DNA from: Actinomycetota bacterium
GTDB lineage: Bacteria > Actinomycetota > Thermoleophilia > Gaiellales > Gaiellaceae
NCBI GenBank assembly: GCA_005883235.1
Contig: VAYE01000107.1
Span: 1-8,031, forward strand
Direction: 5' to 3'
DNA length: 8,031 bases
A model generated the notes under the pieces. That model saw only the letters and a list, made by a program, of their open reading frames with translations, was not told where the DNA came from and made no database searches. Of this stretch, positions 5,972 through 8,031 are shown piece by piece. Position 1 is the stretch's first letter; every line of letters starts with the position of its first letter. A program made the position numbers and the translations under genes.

Positions 5972-6380
5972 GCGCGGGAGATGTAGCGGCGTTCGCGGGG
6001 GTCGATCTTGATCCGGTCGCCTACGTTCACGAACAGGGGAACCTGCACGACGGCGCCCGTCTCGAGCGTGGCCGGCTTGGTCACGTTCGACACCGTGTCG
6101 CCTTTCACGCCGGGCTCAGTGTCGGCGACGGCCAGCTCGAGCGAGGCCGGCATCTGCACGCCGGACGGCCGCCCGTCCACGGTCAGCATCTGCACCGCTC
6201 GCCGGCGCGGAAGGTGCGCTCGACGACGGCGCCGGACTCGAGCGCCTTCAGCTTCGTGCGCACGAACGCGCCGCCCTTGCCGGGCTTCACGTGCTGGAAC
6301 TCGACGATGCGCCACACCAGGCCGTCGAGCTCGATGTGCATGCCGTTCTTGAACTGGTTCGTGGAGACGGTCTCCGCCAC
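5968..6380 (-). pseudogene. efp: Elongation factor P with internal out-of-frame deletion
   Basis: EF-P rescues ribosomes stalled at polyproline. The 5' part begins with GTG at 6380 and encodes the KOW-like first domain: [15 protein letters not shown], the loop VKPGKGGAF with the Lys that is modified in many bacteria, and [11 protein letters not shown]. The frame then hits a stop at 6183. A second frame carries the third domain: [41 protein letters not shown] and RERRYISRA before the TGA at 5968. About 50 residues (end of domain I and most of domain II, including the usual tyrosine-rich and NxETYEQ-like segments) are missing at about 6190-6198. The two parts total about 137 residues against the usual 185-190. 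EF-P is rarely lost, so an assembly error or a second copy elsewhere should be considered. No strong Shine-Dalgarno is seen before the GTG. Confidence 0.88.
6150..6195 (-). repeat. Ten-base direct repeat at the efp break
   Basis: The minus-strand string GTGCAGATGC occurs at 6195-6186, exactly where the efp frame breaks, and again at 6159-6150, where it encodes the VQM of GVQMP. The copies are 36 bases apart start to start. Such a short repeat could favour slippage, recombination or misassembly, or be chance. Confidence 0.45.
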
Positions 6381-6391
6381 GGCGCGCCATC

Positions 6392-7723
6392 TTAGGGCGG
6401 ATCGGCACGCTCGGCGGTGTCGAGAGCGCTACTTCCGTCCGTGCTTCGGCCCCCACCGGTACTCGAACACCGGGCCGTCGGGGCCGCAGGTCCGGCAGTC
6501 GAGCGGCCAGACCAGGACGGCGTCCTTGTAGAAGACGACCTGATGTCGCCCGCCGCGGATGCGGGTGCAGAACAGGTTGGGACGCCCTCCCTCTCCTGAG
6601 GCTTCGCACCGCACCGCCGCTTCGGGCCTGAGGACCACGTCTCCGTCGCGGAGCGTGTAGACGCGCCGCGTACCGGCTGGAGTCGTGACCGTCGCGGCGA
6701 CGGCCCTGGAGACCTTGCGATCACTGTGCCAGCCGAAGGTGTAGACGGCGAAGCCTCCGACACCTCCGGCGACGACGATCGCGAGTGCAGCAAGTGCCTT
6801 CCACGTGCGGCCGCCGCCCAGACCTCGAACACGTTCTCGTGCACCTGCTCGGGATACTCGAGCAAGGTGCGCCCGAAGAGGTCCAGGAGGTGGCGGGTCA
6901 GATCGAGCGGGTCGTCGAACTGAGACGTGTCGACGGGCTCGCGGAGGATGCCGACCTGCCCCCAGCCGCGCCGGAGCGTCCTCCCGGGCACGACGGCGGC
7001 GCCCGTCTCCAGCGCGAGCGAGGCGAGGCCTGCGCGAACGAGAGCCGGATGCCCCGCAAGCTCGACCTCGAGGCTTCCAGGCGCGTCGACGGTTATGAAG
7101 CAGACCTCGCCGCGTTCGAGCAGCGCGCGCAGGATCGGGTACGACCCGCCGCGGCGCACCCAGCGGCAGCCGGCCTCCTCGAGCGAGCGGTTCTGCATCG
7201 CAGTCCACTGGCCGCGCCGGCCGACGTGGGCGTCGGGTCCGCCCCACTCGCCGCCCGAGATGTAGATCTTCATCCCGCGCGCAGCGAGCCCGCGTACGAG
7301 GCCGAGGAACGGGCCGATGTGGGCGGTGGCGACGATCACGCCGCGACCCTCGGCGCGCGCCTCGAGGAACCTGTCCAGCCCTTCGATCGGCATCCGCTTG
7401 ACGAGCCAGGGACGCCACTGAAGCTCGGCGGACACCGCGTCCTCGACGAGCCGCCTCCGCGCGAACACGGCCGCCTCCGGAGTCTCCGGCGAGAGGCCGC
7501 GGATCATCTCCGTCAGCCGCAGCGCATGCGCCCGCCGGCGCGGGACGAGGTGCCATTCGAGCCGCCCTCGCAGCGCCGCGAGCCGCAACGCGAGCGGTGT
7601 CGGGACCGCTCGGTGCAGTCGTCGGCTTCCGTAGAGACGCGTCGCAAGCGTCTGGCCGACCAGCCGCGGGAGGTGCGCCGTCGGCCGCTCCACCTCCGCG
7701 AGCGCCTGCTCGAGCGAGACCAT
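6392..7723 (-). CDS. LpxL/HtrB-like lysophospholipid acyltransferase (LPLAT) domain protein, stop apparently lost
   Basis: The conserved part is residues 1-303 (to about 6815), a normal length for HtrB/LpxL or PatA-type acyltransferases, which move acyl chains to glycolipids (lipid A, or phosphatidylinositol mannosides in actinobacteria) at the inner face of the membrane. Family features are [14 protein letters not shown] (128-141), [10 protein letters not shown] (176-185), [20 protein letters not shown] (197-216), and the [24 protein letters not shown] block. His135 is the catalytic His of H(X4)D/E, but the acidic partner is Leu140, so normal activity is doubtful. After FEVWAA the frame runs 140 more codons as Ser/Pro/Arg-rich shadow over the membrane protein gene, so the true stop is probably lost by an indel near 6810-6830. 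Start ATG at 7723; GTG at 7732 or 7735 is also possible. It diverges from a glycosyltransferase gene. Confidence 0.82.
   Translation of the reverse strand: MVSLEQALAEVERPTAHLPRLVGQTLATRLYGSRRLHRAVPTPLALRLAALRGRLEWHLVPRRRAHALRLTEMIRGLSPETPEAAVFARRRLVEDAVSAELQWRPWLVKRMPIEGLDRFLEARAEGRGVIVATAHIGPFLGLVRGLAARGMKIYISGGEWGGPDAHVGRRGQWTAMQNRSLEEAGCRWVRRGGSYPILRALLERGEVCFITVDAPGSLEVELAGHPALVRAGLASLALETGAAVVPGRTLRRGWGQVGILREPVDTSQFDDPLDLTRHLLDLFGRTLLEYPEQVHENVFEVWAAAARGRHLLHSRSSSPEVSEASPSTPSAGTVIARSPGPSPRRSRLQPVRGASTRSATETWSSGPKRRCGAKPQEREGVPTCSAPASAAGDIRSSSTRTPSWSGRSTAGPAAPTARCSSTGGGRSTDGSSALDTAERADPP
6429..6806 (-). CDS. Small single-pass membrane protein of unknown function
   Basis: An open frame of about 125 residues, not recognised. 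Residues 2-24 ([14 protein letters not shown]... to AVYTF) form a signal-anchor or uncleaved membrane helix preceded by Trp-Lys. The rest would be outside the cell: a basic stretch, a strand-rich segment ([15 protein letters not shown]), and four cysteines at 67, 80, 104 and 107 (the last two as DCRTCG), which suggests disulphides. It ends [11 protein letters not shown]. No ATG, GTG or TTG precedes the helix in frame; the best-placed start is ACG at 6806 (giving xWKALAALA), or CTG at 6821. It lies wholly under the out-of-frame tail of the acyltransferase frame. The translation has protein-like composition, whereas that tail is Ser/Pro/Arg-rich. The base composition seems slightly lower in GC than the neighbours. 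A C-terminal extension of the acyltransferase joined by a frameshift is the alternative. Confidence 0.6.
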   Translation of the reverse strand, partial: TWKALAALAIVVAGGVGGFAVYTFGWHSDRKVSRAVAATVTTPAGTRRVYTLRDGDVVLRPEAAVRCEASGEGGRPNLFCTRIRGGRHQVVFYKDAVLVWPLDCRTCGPDGPVFEYRWGPKHGRK

Positions 7724-7790
7724 CTCGGTCACCACCGGCGAGAGTCTAGGCGCCGGACCGGAGCGAAAAGCCGCTCGGTAGGATGCCGCA
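7724..7790. promoter_or_regulatory. Divergent intergenic region with a small inverted repeat
   Basis: Sixty-seven bases separate the two divergent starts, so promoters for both directions should lie here or slightly inside the genes. CCGGCG at 7735-7740 and CGCCGG at 7751-7756 form a perfect six-base inverted repeat around a ten-base spacer, possibly an operator. An AGGA at 7780-7783 is the ribosome binding site for the plus-strand gene, seven bases before its ATG. I could not find convincing -35/-10 pairs. Confidence 0.4.
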
Positions 7791-8031
7791 ATGCAGGCAG
7801 GCTCGGTCGCCGAGCGGCGACTGCCGCGCCTGAGCGTCGTGATGGTGGTGGGCGCGTGTCGCGAGCGCGGCCAGTACGCGCTCGATCGGCTCTGCGCGCA
7901 AACGGCTCTCGACAAGCTCCAGATCGTCGTCGTCGACGTCGCGGAGGCGAGCGTGCGGGAGCTCGTCGTTCCGCCTGGAGCGCCCGTCGAGATCGTCCAA
8001 GCGCACGGCGTCGACCGCTGGGCCACGGCTC
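7791..8031 (+). CDS. Probable family 2 (GT-A fold) glycosyltransferase, N-terminal fragment (cut by window edge)
   Basis: The first 80 codons of a plus-strand gene open to the window end. After a short basic leader comes LSVVMVVGACRERGQYALDR, then LCAQTALDKLQIVVVDVAEAS and VEIVQAHG. This strand-helix-strand order, with an AQT segment and a VVVD strand end, is the start of a GT2 nucleotide-sugar binding domain, although the usual double Asp (VVDD) is VVDV. The ATG at 7791 follows AGGAT with seven bases spacing. An earlier ATG at 7783 leads to a stop after a few codons. Next to an acyltransferase it could act in glycolipid or surface polysaccharide synthesis (inference). The catalytic region is outside the window. 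Confidence 0.62.
   Translation, partial: MQAGSVAERRLPRLSVVMVVGACRERGQYALDRLCAQTALDKLQIVVVDVAEASVRELVVPPGAPVEIVQAHGVDRWATA

Noticed and set aside
6183..6380. A short stand-alone 65-residue protein
   Set aside because: It is the first domain of EF-P truncated by the frame break; its last few residues are out-of-frame readthrough.
6381..6428. Possible terminator or promoter between the membrane protein and efp
   Set aside because: Only a five-base stem (CGCTC/GAGCG) without a U run, and a TCGACA to TAAGAT pair with a spacer of about 23 bases, too long for a normal promoter.

Overview
The window is very GC-rich (about 70% by eye) with strongly G/C-biased third codon positions. It reads as an actinobacterial chromosome segment; the style of the elongation factor P, NusB and biotin carboxylase proteins suggests a deep-branching lineage such as Thermoleophilia (inference, not tested). 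Eleven genes or gene remnants lie on the minus strand. One partial gene, a GT2-like glycosyltransferase N-terminus, diverges from them on the plus strand at the right edge. No tRNA, rRNA, CRISPR array or insertion sequence is visible.

Read in transcription order (right to left): an LpxL/HtrB-type acyltransferase; a small single-pass membrane protein; elongation factor P (broken); a 2H phosphoesterase of the 2'-5' RNA ligase/ThpR type (N-terminus frameshifted); a 604-residue OadA/PycB-like carboxyltransferase fused to a complete AccB; biotin carboxylase AccC; an Asp23/YqhY protein; NusB; an XseB-like small protein; a short isoprenyl diphosphate synthase; and TlyA, cut by the left edge. The order efp-accB-accC-yqhY-nusB-xseB-ispA-tlyA matches the Bacillus-type housekeeping cluster, but folD, xseA and dxs are absent from their usual places. 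From the fusion gene to tlyA every junction overlaps by 1 to 14 bases, so this is a tightly coupled operon joining the first steps of fatty-acid synthesis (AccB/AccC), isoprenoid chain elongation, antitermination and ribosome modification.

The main discovery candidate is the accB position. A full AccB module carries an N-terminal pyruvate-carboxylase-like barrel that has lost all four metal ligands (Asp to Leu, carbamylated Lys to His, the two His to Tyr and Gln) and the catalytic Thr, yet keeps three residues that contact the keto-acid substrate. It looks like a pseudo-carboxyltransferase built into an acetyl-CoA carboxylase subunit.

The stretch 5.85-6.85 kb is different. Within about 950 bases there are three reading-frame breaks: an out-of-frame deletion of roughly 50 codons in efp, a one-base slip at a C run in the phosphoesterase, and a lost stop/start at the acyltransferase-membrane protein junction. 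Either this stretch is decaying or the assembly is faulty here; reads would decide. The acyltransferase also lacks the acidic residue of its family's H(X4)D/E motif.
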